Origin: Thermanaerothrix sp034436175
GTDB taxonomy: Bacteria > Chloroflexota > Anaerolineae > Anaerolineales > Anaerolineaceae
DNA length: 64,000 nucleotides
Assembly: GCA_964427505.1 (NCBI GenBank)
Contig: CAYRUO010000001.1
Location: 413,621-477,620 of the forward strand
Direction: 5' to 3'
Shown here one piece after another: positions 23,643 through 33,151 of this stretch; position 1 is the first letter of the stretch; each line of letters starts with the position of its first letter. Both the position numbers and the translations under genes were made by a program. The notes below the pieces were generated by a model that worked only from the letters and a program-made list of their open reading frames with translations, was not told where the DNA came from and made no database searches.

Positions 23643-24434
23643 GTGGCAGGTGTTGTGGCTTTACTAACCGATTTTGGATACCGTGATCATTATGTGGGGG
23701 TGATGAAAGGGGTGATCTGGGGCATTGCACCCTCGGTGCGTGTTGCAGATATCTCCCATGCCACAAGGCCACAAGATGTCTTTGAAGGTGCCTTTTTGCT
23801 GGCGCAAGCCTATGCTTACTTCCCGCCTAAGAGTATTTTCGTGGCAGTAGTGGATCCGGGGGTAGGAACGCAGCGGCGCCCTATAGCGGCCAGGATTGGC
23901 GATTACTTTTTTGTAGCGCCCGATAATGGGCTGTTGACGTTCGTCATTCGTGAGGGTGAGAGCCGCGGATGGCCGATGCGCTTTGTTCATCTCACCCAAT
24001 CTGCCTATTGGTTGCCGCAGATCAGCCGCTCTTTTCACGGGCGAGATATTTTTGCGCCGGTTGCTGCCCACCTGGCCAATGGGATACCTCTGGATGCGTT
24101 GGGCCCTCAAATTGAAGATCCGGTGATGTTACCAATACCCGAACCTTCACCGGAGGAAAGAGGGTGGCAAGGTCAAATCATTTATATTGATGCTTTTGGT
24201 AATCTGATCACCAATATCCAACCCCATCATTTAGCCGGTGAATCGGATTGGAGAATCCAATACAAGGATTACGAAATCCGCGGGTTGGTAAACACCTTTG
24301 GGGAGGGACGACCGGGTGACCTGATTGCCATGTTTGACAGTACCGGCTACCTAAGCCTGTGCATTGTCAACGGTAATGCTGAAACGAAGCTGAGCGCTCA
24401 AGTGGGAGATCCTCTCAGGGTGTTGCGTCCTTGA
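23643..24434 (+). CDS. SAM hydroxide adenosyltransferase (SAM hydrolase, DUF62 family)
   Basis: Cleaves S-adenosylmethionine with water to adenosine and methionine; related enzymes are the SAM-dependent chlorinases and fluorinases. The 263-residue protein shows LLTDFGYRDHYVGVMKG at the N-terminus, VVDPGVGTQRRP and the SFHGRDIFAPVAAHLA motif, which include the Asp-Arg-His residues of the hydroxide-adding branch, then the C-terminal beta domain with YIDAFGNLITN. It starts with GTG 23643 behind GGGAG. Neighbouring the SET methyltransferase, it could limit SAM pools, though this is an inference. A halogenase is unlikely, given the conserved hydrolase motif. Confidence 0.88.
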   Translation: MAGVVALLTDFGYRDHYVGVMKGVIWGIAPSVRVADISHATRPQDVFEGAFLLAQAYAYFPPKSIFVAVVDPGVGTQRRPIAARIGDYFFVAPDNGLLTFVIREGESRGWPMRFVHLTQSAYWLPQISRSFHGRDIFAPVAAHLANGIPLDALGPQIEDPVMLPIPEPSPEERGWQGQIIYIDAFGNLITNIQPHHLAGESDWRIQYKDYEIRGLVNTFGEGRPGDLIAMFDSTGYLSLCIVNGNAETKLSAQVGDPLRVLRP

Positions 24435-24457
24435 TCTTTATGCTATGGAGGTGTGCA

Positions 24458-25396
24458 TTGCTAAACTCGCTGGTGGAGCAAGTCCTGAAGAATATTCAAA
24501 CGGTGATCGTAGGAAAAGAAGAGGTCATCCGACTGGTTCTGGCAGCCATTTTATGCGAAGGTCACGTGTTGCTTGAGGATGTACCGGGCACCGGAAAGAC
24601 AACATTGGCGCGGGCGCTAGCGATTTCTCTGGGGTGCACTTTCCGACGCATCCAGTTTACACCCGATTTGCTTCCCTCAGATGTGACCGGCCTAATGTGG
24701 TTCAACCAGAAGACCCAGGAATTTGAATATCGGCCTGGCCCGATTATGGCGAATATCATCCTGGCGGACGAAATCAACCGTGCCACTCCCCGGACCCAAT
24801 CGGCTCTCTTAGAGGCGATGCAGGAACGCCAAGTTACCAGCGATGGCATCACCCGCCCGCTCCCACGCCCGTTTTTAGTTATTGCGACCCAAAACCCGGT
24901 GGAATTAGAAGGCACTTTTCCTCTCCCGGAAGCCCAAATTGATCGCTTTATGGTCAAAATTGGCTTGGGCTATCCCACACCCCAAGAAGAGAACGCGATG
25001 CTTGAACGCTTTCAACAGGCCGATCCTCTAGAAGTCCTAACCGCAGTAACGCATCCCGAGGCGATTCGAGAGGCGCAAGCCGTGCGGCGCCAGGTACGCG
25101 TGGAGGCTTCGGTACGAGACTACATTGTCCGTATGGCTCAGGCGACGCGCGAGAACCCCGAGATTCAACTGGGCGCCAGTCCACGCGCGACGTTGAACCT
25201 GTTCTATATGGCACAGGCCTGGGCGCTTATGGAAGGGCGCGAGTTTGTTTTGCCGGATGATGTTAAGCATGTGGCGCCTTATGTGCTGAGCCATCGCTTA
25301 ATCGTCGCCCCTCAGGCTATGCTGCGCGGGCGCCGGCGTGAAGACCTTATTAATGAAATTATCGCCGCGGTACCGGTTCCGGTGGAGGTGAGGTGA
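24458..25396 (+). CDS. MoxR-family AAA+ ATPase
   Basis: Chaperone-like ATPase of the MoxR branch, 312 residues. Walker A is VPGTGKTT, Walker B and sensor region ILADEINRATPRTQSALLEAMQE, and ATQNP (sensor 1) and GASPRATLNL (sensor 2) follow. I start at TTG 24458, six bases after GGAGG; a TTG at 24431 overlapping the previous stop would add nine non-conserved residues. It overlaps the following DUF58 gene by GTGA. MoxR-DUF58-transmembrane DUF4129 operons are widespread; they are thought to activate or assemble secreted or metal-dependent proteins, but the target is unknown. Confidence 0.9.
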   Translation: MLNSLVEQVLKNIQTVIVGKEEVIRLVLAAILCEGHVLLEDVPGTGKTTLARALAISLGCTFRRIQFTPDLLPSDVTGLMWFNQKTQEFEYRPGPIMANIILADEINRATPRTQSALLEAMQERQVTSDGITRPLPRPFLVIATQNPVELEGTFPLPEAQIDRFMVKIGLGYPTPQEENAMLERFQQADPLEVLTAVTHPEAIREAQAVRRQVRVEASVRDYIVRMAQATRENPEIQLGASPRATLNLFYMAQAWALMEGREFVLPDDVKHVAPYVLSHRLIVAPQAMLRGRRREDLINEIIAAVPVPVEVR

Positions 25397-26601
25397 AAAT
25401 CCGCACCTGGGCCATTCTGATCTTGGCCGTAATCCTGGTCGGGACATTGTTTCGCGTTCAATGGCTGGTGGGGTTAGGGTTGGCTACGGGGACCGTCCTG
25501 GGCATAACGTATGTTTGGCGATCGCGCGTCTTGGAAAAAATCGTATATCGTCGTCAATTGATTTACACGCGCGGCTTTCCTGGGGAAACGTTGCCGTTGC
25601 GTTTGAGCATCGAAAACCAAAAACGTCTGCCGGTGACCTGGTTGCGCGTTCGCGATTCCTGGCCATTAAGTTTGATGCCTGAAGAAAGAGACTCTATCGC
25701 GCCTTCTCATGTACCTGGCCGGGGGTATCTCACCAACATTTATCATTTATGGGGATATCGCCGTATCGTTCGAGACTTTCGCTTACGCCTCGGAGGGCGC
25801 GGGGTTTATACCTTAGGCCCGGCGATTCTAGAAGCAGGGGATCCGTTTGGCTTGGTTGAACACCATGAAGAGCGTGAGGTGCCGGCAACGGTGACCGTTT
25901 TTCCCCAGTTGGTACCCAGGTCACACTTAGGATTGTTCTCAGAGGATCCTTACGGGGAGCGTGGTATCCGTAAGCGGTTGTTTGAAGATCCAAATTTGAC
26001 CATTGGTGTTCGCCCTTATACCCCGGAAGACACATTTCGTCAGATCCACTGGCCGGCAACCGCGCGCACCGGACAACTGCAAACACGGGTGTATCAGCCG
26101 ATTACTGCGCAGGTCATGATGTTGTGTGTCAACGTGGCAACCTCGGAGCATCCTTGGTTGGGAACTCTTCCCGAAGTCCTAGAACACCTTATCCGTGTGG
26201 CGGCTTCTTTCTGCTACTATGGCATTGAAGACGGCTATGCGGTAGGGCTGGCCGTCAACGGGGGCGTAACGTCCGCGGATCAGTTCATGCAAATTCAACC
26301 CGGCCGCACGATGGACCATCTGGCTATGTTATTGCAGACGCTGGCAGGGGTTACTCCCTTAATTACTCATCCGTTTGAGCGGTTTCTTGTGCACACGGCG
26401 TCTCACGTGGCAATGGGAGCCACTTTCGTCATTTTAACCGCAGTACTCAATCCCTCTCTGATCGAGGCAATTACCCTAATTCAGCGCTATCGCCATCATC
26501 TGGTTTTAGTGGCTTTGAGTGAGGAACCACCACCTTCGCTCGCGGGTGTGAAGACCATTCATTATCCACTGTTCGGTGAAGTCAAGGGTAAGAAAGAATG
26601 A
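25393..26601 (+). CDS. DUF58-domain membrane protein
   Basis: A 402-residue protein with two N-terminal membrane helices (about 3-22 and 23-40), an extracellular-like Ig-fold middle and a C-terminal DUF58/vWA-like segment containing YTPEDTFRQIHWPATART, the family's hallmark. It starts at GTG 25393, overlapping the MoxR stop. DUF58 proteins are the usual partner of MoxR ATPases. It ends four bases into the next gene (ATGA). Confidence 0.86.
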   Translation: MKIRTWAILILAVILVGTLFRVQWLVGLGLATGTVLGITYVWRSRVLEKIVYRRQLIYTRGFPGETLPLRLSIENQKRLPVTWLRVRDSWPLSLMPEERDSIAPSHVPGRGYLTNIYHLWGYRRIVRDFRLRLGGRGVYTLGPAILEAGDPFGLVEHHEEREVPATVTVFPQLVPRSHLGLFSEDPYGERGIRKRLFEDPNLTIGVRPYTPEDTFRQIHWPATARTGQLQTRVYQPITAQVMMLCVNVATSEHPWLGTLPEVLEHLIRVAASFCYYGIEDGYAVGLAVNGGVTSADQFMQIQPGRTMDHLAMLLQTLAGVTPLITHPFERFLVHTASHVAMGATFVILTAVLNPSLIEAITLIQRYRHHLVLVALSEEPPPSLAGVKTIHYPLFGEVKGKKE

Positions 26602-28019
26602 GTCTACTGCAGTGGGCTGAAATTGGGGTTATTTTTCAAGCCCTCGCCGAGGTCGTTTGGGCCACTTTGTGGTATCACGCCCTGGTTTCTCCAAGGTTAA
26701 GTGCGCTAGGGGTAGCCATAACGCTTTTTCTGGTGGTTTGGGGTGCCGAGCGGTTAGGCCGCGGGTTGGAACGGCACAGAGATCGGCTTTCCCTTTGGGT
26801 CCAAGTCTTGTTTATGGTGGGGTATATCGTTGGAACGATAGCGATTCTGGGGGTGCTTCTAACCGGGTTTTCCATCAACGATTTTTGGGCGAACGGGGCT
26901 TTGAGGGAGGCTGAGAGCGGTAAGGCATTCTTGGCGCGCTGGTTTTGGCACGGGATTTCTATGATCCTTTTGGTCTGGCGTGGACTCCGGCTGAGTAAAC
27001 TGCGTATAGACAGCGATGCGGCAGTGGCCTCGCTGCGTTTTGGGGTCGTGATGCTTCTGATATACGGCCTCTTTCGAGGGATACAGCCTACACTAAGCAC
27101 CATGATGCCCGTTTTCCTCTTCTTGGCCTTTAGCCTGGGTAGCATTGGCATTTGGCATATGATTGACTTATTTCAAAGCCGGGGGGGATATGCCCCTTTT
27201 GTGGCGATGCCATGGTGGATCTTCATCATTACATTGGGCTTTGTGGTAGCGTTTGGTGGTGTGGTAGTGGGGGCTGTTTTAGAGCGACCTGTGGAGTGGA
27301 TAAGTTGGGGGATGATGGCTTTGGTGGCTATCCCCATGGTCTTGATGGCGTTTCTCTTTGGTGGTATTGTGTTGCTGCTCATTTCCTGGTTGATTCCCCT
27401 TTTAGGTAACGCTCCGGCTGTGCCCCTGCCGGATATTGTGGGGGGCGAGCAACTTCCAAAACTGGTGGAGCAATTAATTGAGGGCGTCGAAACCGGGAAC
27501 AATTGGTCTATTTTAGATCGCCTTATACCTGGTCTGGCTTTGGCGGCTATTTTGATCTTGCTGGCCTTGGTGGTGATTGAAATGCGTTCGCCAGGGACGC
27601 TGTTGCTTCCTATTCGAGTTGAGGGTGGGGTGGAGGAACGGCTGCGGCTTTCGCGTTTGGTCAACAACCTGCGCCGGGCACGCCGGCGACCAAGGTCTAT
27701 CAGCCGAGGATCGCGCCAGCATATCGCCAACCGGATCCGGGCCATCTACCAGCAACTGCTGGATCTGGCAGAAGCCTTAGAACATCCCCGCCCACCCGCG
27801 GTAACCCCGTTGGAGTTTTTACCAACCCTTGTGGGCCTATTCCCTGAACACACTGAAGCGGTAGGGCTCTTAACCCAGGCCTATATCCAGGTTCGTTACG
27901 GCGAGATTCCGGAAGATCCAGAGGTTATTGCTCGGGTTGAGCGTGCATGGCAAGAGGTGGCATCGGAAGGTCAACGCCGTTTACAAGAGAAACAAGTTGT
28001 AAGCACTAAAAAGCAATAG
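26598..28019 (+). CDS. Polytopic membrane protein with C-terminal DUF4129 domain
   Basis: Third gene of the MoxR operon, 473 residues. Roughly ten hydrophobic segments fill residues 1-330; after a cytoplasmic basic linker (RRARRRPRSISRG), the C-terminus carries a DUF4129-like helical domain with YQQLLDLAEALEHPRPPAVTPLEFL and AYIQVRYGEIP. Similar proteins in other bacteria (TgpA type) add a transglutaminase domain between the membrane part and DUF4129, but none is visible here. Its role with MoxR and DUF58 is unknown. A 27-base gap separates its stop from that of the converging VTT gene. Confidence 0.8.
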   Translation: MSLLQWAEIGVIFQALAEVVWATLWYHALVSPRLSALGVAITLFLVVWGAERLGRGLERHRDRLSLWVQVLFMVGYIVGTIAILGVLLTGFSINDFWANGALREAESGKAFLARWFWHGISMILLVWRGLRLSKLRIDSDAAVASLRFGVVMLLIYGLFRGIQPTLSTMMPVFLFLAFSLGSIGIWHMIDLFQSRGGYAPFVAMPWWIFIITLGFVVAFGGVVVGAVLERPVEWISWGMMALVAIPMVLMAFLFGGIVLLLISWLIPLLGNAPAVPLPDIVGGEQLPKLVEQLIEGVETGNNWSILDRLIPGLALAAILILLALVVIEMRSPGTLLLPIRVEGGVEERLRLSRLVNNLRRARRRPRSISRGSRQHIANRIRAIYQQLLDLAEALEHPRPPAVTPLEFLPTLVGLFPEHTEAVGLLTQAYIQVRYGEIPEDPEVIARVERAWQEVASEGQRRLQEKQVVSTKKQ

Positions 28020-28046
28020 TCCTCTCGCGGTTAGGTCGCTGAGGGA

Positions 28047-28589
28047 TCAGCCCGCCGGCGGACTGCCCAAGATTAAGGCGCCGCTATAAGCGAAGATCAA
28101 CATTTTAAGCACCTTCCCTAACCAACACCAGAAAAGGAATACCCGCAGTGGCATTTTGAGGGCTCCGGCAATAATCCCCGCAACATCAAAAGCCGGGTTG
28201 GGGACAAAGGCCAAAACTAGAATAGCCAACCCGCCGTAACGGCGAATGTAGGGTTCAATGCGCTCATGCCATTGGGTGCGCTCAATCAGACCTTGACCGC
28301 TAAAACCCACCAGATACCCTGAAAGTTCCCCCAAGGCCGCCCCACTTCCGGCAGCAACGGCAACCCAAAAAGGATTGAAAACGGCGCCCATGGCCGAGGT
28401 GATCAATACACCGGGGACCGGCAAGATGAGCGTGGCATTGGTCAACAACGAAACCAAAAAAATCCCTGCGTAACCATACCCTTGTAGGTGTTGTACCTTG
28501 TCGCGGTTTAGGTAAAGGACAAGGGTTAAGCCAAGGGCAAAAGCAAGGGCTAAAAAGCGTAAAAGACGGGTACGTTGCTCTTGAGTCAT
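28047..28589 (-). CDS. VTT/DedA-family membrane protein
   Basis: Small integral membrane protein of 180 residues, related to DedA/TMEM41/VMP1 lipid scramblases and exporters. It contains the conserved VTT pattern: a hydrophobic hairpin with ILPVPGVLITSAMGAVFNPFWVAVAAGSGAALGELSGYLVG and the second half with the re-entrant-like FVPNPAFDVAGIIAGALKMP. The ATG overlaps the udk stop as ATGA. Several DedA members take part in undecaprenyl-phosphate recycling, and uppP is two genes upstream, but the link here is speculative. Confidence 0.85.
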   Translation of the reverse strand: MTQEQRTRLLRFLALAFALGLTLVLYLNRDKVQHLQGYGYAGIFLVSLLTNATLILPVPGVLITSAMGAVFNPFWVAVAAGSGAALGELSGYLVGFSGQGLIERTQWHERIEPYIRRYGGLAILVLAFVPNPAFDVAGIIAGALKMPLRVFLFWCWLGKVLKMLIFAYSGALILGSPPAG

Positions 28590-29251
28590 GCAGAGGTCCC
28601 CTCTTGGGTTGGGGGATCCTCTTCCTGTAAAAGGGCCTGAATGCGAGAGATGACCATATCCAGGGCTACGGTGTTCATGCCCCCTTCGGGAATAATGACG
28701 TCGGCATAGCGCTTGGAGGGTTCGACGAAATCTAAGTGCATGGGGCGGACGGTCGTGAGGTATTGTTTGATGACCGACTCCGTAGTTCGTCCTCGTTCGG
28801 TGATGTCGCGCTGTAAACGGCGAATAAAACGGATATCGGGGTCGGTGTCTACGAAAATCTTGACGTCAAACAGTTCACGCAGGGCCGGCTCGGCAAAAAT
28901 GAGGATCCCTTCGACGATAATGACCCGTTTGGGTTCAACTCGAATCGTGCGTGAGGTTCGTGTATGGGTGGTGAAATCGTAAACCGGTAAATCAATCGGT
29001 TGCCACTGCTTCAAGCGCTGGATGTGCTCAATTAACAGGCTGGTTTCTAGCGAATCGGGGTGATCAAAATTGACCTCGGCGCGCTGGTTGGGTGGCAAGT
29101 CGGCCAAATCACGATAGTAAGCGTCGTGAGGTAGGTAAGCAATACGATCTCGTCCTACACGTTCCAAGATGACGTTCGCCACGGTGGTCTTCCCTGACCC
29201 CGAACCCCCGGCTATTCCGATAACGAGTGGTACTGGTCGCTGCTTGTTCAT
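28586..29251 (-). CDS. udk: Uridine kinase
   Basis: Phosphorylates uridine or cytidine with ATP/GTP in pyrimidine salvage. Walker A GGSGSGKTTV near residue 14, the substrate-binding YRDLADLPPNQRAEVNFDHPDS and IVEGILIF are all characteristic; 221 residues. I use ATG 29251, because a TATAAT box on this strand (29266-29261) lies 9 bases in front of it, and an upstream in-frame start at 29284 would fall before that promoter. No Shine-Dalgarno is visible, so translation probably begins on a leaderless mRNA. Confidence 0.93.
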   Translation of the reverse strand: MNKQRPVPLVIGIAGGSGSGKTTVANVILERVGRDRIAYLPHDAYYRDLADLPPNQRAEVNFDHPDSLETSLLIEHIQRLKQWQPIDLPVYDFTTHTRTSRTIRVEPKRVIIVEGILIFAEPALRELFDVKIFVDTDPDIRFIRRLQRDITERGRTTESVIKQYLTTVRPMHLDFVEPSKRYADVIIPEGGMNTVALDMVISRIQALLQEEDPPTQEGTSA

Positions 29252-29260
29252 CGTAATTTC

Positions 29261-29266
29261 ATTATA
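29261..29266 (-). promoter_or_regulatory. -10 box directly before udk (leaderless-type start)
   Basis: TATAAT on the minus strand, 9 bases from the udk ATG at 29251. A weak -35 (TCGTCA, 18-base spacer) is the best match. No ribosome-binding site follows. Confidence 0.5.
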
Positions 29267-29299
29267 CCGAAAAGGCAAAGACACTGACGAGATTTAACG

Positions 29300-30118
29300 T
29301 TAGAAGAAATAGATGCCCAAAGTGAACGCGCCTAAAAGGACACAATAGAGGGCAAAGATCAATAAACTGTGACGGGAGAGATAGCGCAACAGCCAATGAA
29401 TGCTCAGGTAGCCAACAACCGCCGCCGTGATGAAACCGACCGCCATGACCGGTAGAAATTCTCCCAGGTTGTTCACGGTGTGCAAGTCCCACACCCCCAT
29501 GACCCCCGCCGCCAGCATGACCGGTACTGCCATGAGGAAGGCATAGCGTGCCGCGGTAGGGCGCTCTAAGTGACGGGTCATTCCTCCCGCGATGGATGCA
29601 CCGGAACGGGAGATTCCCGGGAAAAGCGCCAGTGCTTGGGCAAAGCCTATCCATAGGGCATCGCGCCAGTTCAATTCCGCCAGTGTGCGGTTTCGGCGCC
29701 CAATCTTCTCCGCCAGACTGAGCAGTATGGCCGTGCCAAATAGGAAAAGTGCGGTGAGATCAGGGCGCAGAAAGGCCTTTTCAACGGCATCTTTAAGCCA
29801 AATGCCTCCCAAACCGGCGGGTATTGTGGAGAGCAAGAGCAACCAGCCTAACCGTGATTCAAGGTGGGCAAAGGGTTCACGTGCAAGCAGGTCTCTTAGC
29901 CATACTGTGAGGATGCGCCATAATTCAACGCGGTAATAAAGGATCACAGCGACCAGAGTGCCGATTTGCACCAAAACATCAAAAGGGAAAACCTGGTCGG
30001 TGGGTAGTTGCCAACCCAGTAGGAAAGGTGTGATAACGAGATGGGCTGAACTCGAAATAGGAAGAAATTCGGTAATCCCTTGAACAATGCCTAGAATAAA
30101 AGCCTGGGTGATCGTCAT
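29300..30118 (-). CDS. uppP: Undecaprenyl-diphosphatase (BacA/UppP type)
   Basis: Integral membrane enzyme that removes a phosphate from undecaprenyl diphosphate to recycle the lipid carrier for cell-wall and surface polysaccharide synthesis. Signatures are QGITEFLPISSSAHL (residues 13-27) and the second ALFPGISRSGASIAGG motif, both with catalytic residues; 272 residues. The start is ATG 30118 behind GAGG at 8 bases; a frame extension to 30181 has no homology. It follows tgt by 10 bases on the same strand. Confidence 0.94.
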   Translation of the reverse strand: MTITQAFILGIVQGITEFLPISSSAHLVITPFLLGWQLPTDQVFPFDVLVQIGTLVAVILYYRVELWRILTVWLRDLLAREPFAHLESRLGWLLLLSTIPAGLGGIWLKDAVEKAFLRPDLTALFLFGTAILLSLAEKIGRRNRTLAELNWRDALWIGFAQALALFPGISRSGASIAGGMTRHLERPTAARYAFLMAVPVMLAAGVMGVWDLHTVNNLGEFLPVMAVGFITAAVVGYLSIHWLLRYLSRHSLLIFALYCVLLGAFTLGIYFF

Positions 30119-30128
30119 AGAAATAGCC

Positions 30129-31247
30129 TCAAGCGTTGGATTGATTCTGGAGCGCAAAAAATGCCGCGGCAAATTCGTCAAATGTTCCGGTCAAGATAGC
30201 CTCACGGGCTTCGGTTACCAACTGGATCAGGGTGGCGATATTATGAATTGAAAGCAACGTGGCGGCTAACATTTCGCGCGCCACAATCAGATGGCGAATA
30301 TAGGCGCGTGAGAAATTGCGGCAGGTATAGCAGGAACATTGAGGATCAATGGGGGAGGGATCTCGAGCGTAAACGGCGTTCATCATATTTAGCCGCCCGT
30401 TGCGAGTCATGGCGGCATGGTGGCGGGCGAGGCGGGTGGGCAGGACACAATCGAACATATCCACTCCGCGCAAGATGCCGTTGATGATATCCTGTGGGGT
30501 GCCAACCCCCATCAGGTAGCGCGGTTTATCCTCGGGCAGGATGCCATCTACCAGTTCGAGGACAGCGTGCATTTCATCTTTGGTTTCGCCGACCGAGAGT
30601 CCGCCAATGGCATAACCGGGAAAATCCAGGCTCACCAAAAACTGGGCTGATTTCTCGCGTAAATCCAGGAATACGCCGCCCTGGACAATCCCGAAGAGCG
30701 CTTGATCGGTGCGAGTATGGGCTTTAAGACAACGGACTGCCCAGCGGTGTGTTCGTTCAAGGGCACGCTCATTATAGGCACGGTCGTAGGGCGGCGCACA
30801 TTCGTCAAAAGCCATGATGATGTCGGCTCCCAATTTTTCCTGTACCTCAACTGCCAGTTCGGGGGTTAGGCGATGTCGTGAGCCGTCTATGTGACTGCGG
30901 AAAGTGACGCCGTCATCATCTACCTGGCGGGTCTCACTTAGAGAAAAGACCTGAAACCCTCCCGAATCGGTCAGGATGGGATGAGGCCAATGCATAAACC
31001 GATGCAGACCGCCCAACTCGGCGATTAATTCAGCACCGGGGCGGAGATAAAGGTGATAGGTGTTTGAGAGCACTAGTGATACCCCAAGTTCCTCTAGTTG
31101 AGCCGGGGTGACGGCTTTGACGGTGGCCTGGGTGCCAACCGGCGCAAAGATAGGGGTCGGAATTGTCCCGTGCGGGGTATGAATCATCCCGGCGCGGGCA
31201 CGCCCCTGACGGGCGGTAACCTCAAAGGCGAAGGATGTTGGATTCAT
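30129..31247 (-). CDS. tgt: tRNA-guanine transglycosylase (queuine tRNA-ribosyltransferase)
   Basis: Exchanges G34 for preQ1 in the anticodons of tRNA-Asn, -Asp, -His and -Tyr. Catalytic motifs DSGGFQVFSL and GVGTPQDIINGILRGVDMFDCVLPTR are intact (the nucleophile is the aspartate in DMFDCVLPTR), and the zinc ligands lie in CSCYTCRNFSRAYIRHL; 372 residues. Being the usual bacterial form, it needs preQ1 made or imported elsewhere, since no que genes are seen. It precedes uppP and follows the permease gene by 7 bases. Confidence 0.95.
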   Translation of the reverse strand: MNPTSFAFEVTARQGRARAGMIHTPHGTIPTPIFAPVGTQATVKAVTPAQLEELGVSLVLSNTYHLYLRPGAELIAELGGLHRFMHWPHPILTDSGGFQVFSLSETRQVDDDGVTFRSHIDGSRHRLTPELAVEVQEKLGADIIMAFDECAPPYDRAYNERALERTHRWAVRCLKAHTRTDQALFGIVQGGVFLDLREKSAQFLVSLDFPGYAIGGLSVGETKDEMHAVLELVDGILPEDKPRYLMGVGTPQDIINGILRGVDMFDCVLPTRLARHHAAMTRNGRLNMMNAVYARDPSPIDPQCSCYTCRNFSRAYIRHLIVAREMLAATLLSIHNIATLIQLVTEAREAILTGTFDEFAAAFFALQNQSNA

Positions 31248-31254
31248 GCTGAAT

Positions 31255-33051
31255 TTATACTCCCCAGAAGAGTTTCAATCCTACGAGGATAATGATAATG
31301 GTAAGGATAGTAAGCGGTGTTCCTACCCTGACGAAGTCCTTTAGAGTATATCCGCCTGAACTCATTACCATGATGTTGACCGGATGACCAAAAGGTGTTG
31401 GGAAGGCTAAGGAACAACCTAAGGCAACGGCCATCATTAGGCCGCGAGCGTCTAAGCCGGTTTGGGTGGCAGAGGAAAGGGCGAGCGGTGCCAAAACCAA
31501 CGCCGCTACCTGTCCTCCCAGTAATTGGGTAAACCCAAGGGCAAGCAGAATAAGGGTGAGCACAATGAGCGTGGAGGAACTTTGACCGACCAAATCAATC
31601 ATCCGCAGGGCTACAAAGTCAGATAGCCCAGAGGTGCGAATGGCAATGCTGAGCGGCCACATCCCGGCGATGAGGAAGATGGCCTTCCACTCAATACTGC
31701 GATACGCGTCATCCATGCTTAGGCAGTGGGTAAGCAACAGCAGGACGGCGCCCGCCAGAACTACTTCGGCTACCGGCAGAATACCTAGGGCCGCGATGCC
31801 CAGAGTTATGAAGGTGATCCAAAAGGCCAAGGGGTATTTGTGGGGTTTAAGCACCGCGTCGGGATCTTCTTCGAGCAGGATTAAGTCTGAATCTTCGCGC
31901 AGCATGCGGATGCGGGCTGCCGAGCCCTGCACGAGCAGGGCATCGCCAACCTGCAGGGGAATATTGCCTAAATCGGCATGTAGCGGGTGACCCTCACGCC
32001 AGATACTGATTACATTCAAGTTATACTTCTCGCGGAAGTGGGTGGATTTCAGGGTGCGTCCGATCAATGCCGAGTGAGGGCTGATTACGACTTCTGCCAA
32101 GCGTACACTCTCGTTAATCAACATAGAAGCAGGTGTAGGGGATGCAGCAGGGTTCAGCCCCAGCATGTCTAAAGTGGCAGGATCACAATGTCCTTTGACC
32201 AAGAGATGATCGCCGGGAGAGAGAATATACGATTTGGGTGGGGCGGGCTTTAAGGCGCCATTGGACACGATACCCACAATAATCAGCCCAAGGCGGTTGG
32301 CAAAGTCGCTTTCGGCAATCGAGTGATGCGCGAGGGGGGAATGAGGCAGGATTTCTAGGGTTTCAAGGTGATCGTGCAGATGATAAAGGTTGGCGAGTTC
32401 TGCGCTCAGTTGGGTGATGGTACGTGATGCCAACCCTGGGCTTTCACGGGGTAGCCAATGCCGGCCTATAAACGTAATATACAGACTGCCAATCACAACA
32501 ATAGGTACACCGACCGGTAGGAAGTCAAGCAGACCAAAGGGCTGCAAACCGGCCTCGCGTAAAGCCCCGCTGGCAATAATATTTGATGTGGTTAACAGCG
32601 TGGCCATTCCTCCCAAAATGGTACCGTAGGCTAGAGGCATAAGCAGTTTTGATGGGGGGGTATTGGATTGACGGGCCACACTCATCACCGCGGGAAGCAG
32701 TACACCGACTGCGGCAATGTTATTCATAAAGAGAGAAAGCGCGGCAGACACCAGGGTTACTGTAAGTACGAGACCTGCTTCAGACCGGTGACCTAGCCGG
32801 CGCATAAGTTGCCCCAGGCGCAAGGTGACACCGGTTTGCTGTAACCCGGTGGAAATGATCGAAATCCCTAAAATGGTGATGACAGCGGAGGAACTGAAGC
32901 CGGAAAAAACGTCGCGCGGCGCAACTGTTCCGCTCAAACCTAATACGACCATGATCAACAGGGCAATCAGGTCGGGACGCAAACGCCCGGAGATCAAGAG
33001 ACCCCCGGCAATCAACGTAATGCCCAGAACAAAAAAGGAGGTTGAGGTCAT
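31255..33051 (-). CDS. SLC13/DASS-family permease with two TrkA-C domains
   Basis: A 598-residue anion permease (divalent-anion:Na+ symporter/ArsB fold). Two membrane halves (residues about 1-195 and 410-598) flank a cytoplasmic region with two RCK_C-like repeats (about 210-300 and 315-390, ending in LLVQGSAARIRMLRED). Members with this layout carry sulfate, thiosulfate, phosphate or dicarboxylates; the substrate is not evident. TATAAT on this strand lies 12 bases before the ATG. The C-terminal stop is 7 bases from tgt, so the genes may form one unit. Confidence 0.85.
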   Translation of the reverse strand: MTSTSFFVLGITLIAGGLLISGRLRPDLIALLIMVVLGLSGTVAPRDVFSGFSSSAVITILGISIISTGLQQTGVTLRLGQLMRRLGHRSEAGLVLTVTLVSAALSLFMNNIAAVGVLLPAVMSVARQSNTPPSKLLMPLAYGTILGGMATLLTTSNIIASGALREAGLQPFGLLDFLPVGVPIVVIGSLYITFIGRHWLPRESPGLASRTITQLSAELANLYHLHDHLETLEILPHSPLAHHSIAESDFANRLGLIIVGIVSNGALKPAPPKSYILSPGDHLLVKGHCDPATLDMLGLNPAASPTPASMLINESVRLAEVVISPHSALIGRTLKSTHFREKYNLNVISIWREGHPLHADLGNIPLQVGDALLVQGSAARIRMLREDSDLILLEEDPDAVLKPHKYPLAFWITFITLGIAALGILPVAEVVLAGAVLLLLTHCLSMDDAYRSIEWKAIFLIAGMWPLSIAIRTSGLSDFVALRMIDLVGQSSSTLIVLTLILLALGFTQLLGGQVAALVLAPLALSSATQTGLDARGLMMAVALGCSLAFPTPFGHPVNIMVMSSGGYTLKDFVRVGTPLTILTIIIILVGLKLFWGV

Positions 33052-33063
33052 GGGTCAGGCAGG

Positions 33064-33069
33064 ATTATA
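33064..33069 (-). promoter_or_regulatory. -10 box before the SLC13 permease
   Basis: TATAAT on the minus strand, 12 bases before the ATG at 33051. The intervening CCTGCCTGACCC has no ribosome-binding site. Confidence 0.45.
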
Positions 33070-33151
33070 GCCTAAAAGACAGCAGAAGTGGCATCCAGAC
33101 GGTTGGAGGTTAGTCGAAATATTAGCGTTTTGTAAGAATCTTGCGTTCGAC

